Made by a program: the position numbers and the translations under genes
The notes under the pieces: model-generated
What the model was told of the DNA's origin: nothing
What the model saw: only the letters and a program-made list of their open reading frames with translations
The model's database searches: none
Shown: piece by piece, positions 63,770 to 64,000 of the stretch
Numbering within the stretch: position 1 is the stretch's first letter
Layout of the letters: each line of letters opens with the position of its first letter
Origin: Roseococcus thiosulfatophilus
GTDB taxonomy: Bacteria > Pseudomonadota > Alphaproteobacteria > Acetobacterales > Acetobacteraceae
Direction: 5' to 3'
NCBI RefSeq assembly: GCF_017311575.1
Contig: NZ_JAFFQY010000061.1
Coordinates: 156,577-220,576 of the forward strand
Length of the DNA stretch: 64,000 bases

Positions 63770-64000
63770 TTAGAACCGGTGCGCGATGATCTGCGCGCCA
63801 CCTGCGGCGACACTGGCACTGCCAGCCACGCACGCGGCCGATAGGCCCAGTACCAGAGTGCCCGGCACTGTGACGCGGAAGATCGCACTGAGGTTGAGCG
63901 TCGAGGCCAGGGACGCTTCGGCGTTGGCCGTCTGCCCCACCGATATCAGGTCATGCAGGAACTGGATGCCGGCCGCGCCGCTTTCCTTGGCGATGAAGAT
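63770..64000 (-). CDS. Hypothetical protein, C-terminal fragment, possibly from a phage or mobile element (5' end outside window)
   Basis: Seventy-six codons and a TAA stop are read leftwards from the right edge. The sequence is a small-residue- and beta-rich tail: FLHDLISVGQTANAEASLAS, then STLNLSAIFRVTVPGTLVLG and GGAQIIAHRF at the end. Repeating S/T-rich strands of this kind occur in virion structural proteins, but no family is certain. Codons such as ATA, CTA, GTA, AGT and ACT, rare in neighbouring genes, occur here. With the tRNA fragment beside it, this fits an integrated element extending to the right. Confidence 0.55.
   Translation of the reverse strand: MFIAKESGAAGIQFLHDLISVGQTANAEASLASTLNLSAIFRVTVPGTLVLGLSAACVAGSASVAAGGAQIIAHRF

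Overview
The window is very GC-rich and densely coded. It has strong GC third-position bias, many 1-4 nt gene overlaps, and an alphaproteobacterial core gene order (mutS-glnD-murJ-trpS, hslV-hslU). I infer an Acetobacteraceae/Roseomonadaceae (Roseomonas-like) chromosome; that placement rests on gene order and protein style, not on a search.

Layout. 1-5034: end of a class III aminotransferase, a methyltransferase, lactate-oxidation genes lutB-lutC without lutA, an Smr-domain protein and a small XRE regulator. 5031-15410: malic enzyme maeB, then mutS, glnD, murJ and trpS. 15420-19203: a periplasmic 5'-nucleotidase, a TauE/SafE exporter, a TIGR02186-like membrane protein and a universal stress protein, followed by a 374-bp tandem array of GC-rich structured repeats. 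19597-24870: ribA, an orphan winged-helix regulator, a nitroreductase, a nitronate monooxygenase-like enzyme, a sterol-desaturase-like hydroxylase and an exported hypothetical. 24900-34211: acyl-CoA ligase, oligoendopeptidase, ABC1 kinase, a Cys-rich lipoprotein, hslUV, an M17 aminopeptidase and a MarR regulator with a consensus CRP-type site upstream. 34237-38500: ugpBAEC glycerol-3-phosphate-type ABC transporter. 38618-43261: diaminopropionate ammonia-lyase, a DenD-like dehydrogenase, a frameshifted ridA, a frameshifted thioesterase, an unknown protein and a GNAT. 43323-46116: a three-gene CoA-transferase operon. 46216-50460: metallophosphoesterase, a photolyase-like protein with reversed domain order, and a small membrane protein/XpaC-like/TelA operon. 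50601-63084: a catabolic locus with ureidoglycine aminohydrolase, C45 acyltransferase, class III aminotransferase, FAD amine oxidase, GntR regulator, peptide-type ABC transporter, an AllD-type dehydrogenase and an aldo/keto reductase. 63256-64000: a small exported Arg-rich protein, then the 3' half of a tRNA-Lys(CTT), which looks like an attachment site, then the start of foreign-looking DNA that continues past the window.

The most unusual content is not a single gene. Two families of dispersed intergenic hairpin elements are present. Family A is at 4567-4672, 19210-19583 and 50485-50592; its stem sequences differ between copies but remain complementary, while the loop and flanks are conserved. 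Family B is at 41139-41186 and as a tandem pair at 46126-46225. Also notable are two neighbouring single-base frameshifts (about 40927 and 41446), an exact 34-bp duplication of the lutC tail, the domain-reversed photolyase, and the tRNA-fragment junction at the right edge.
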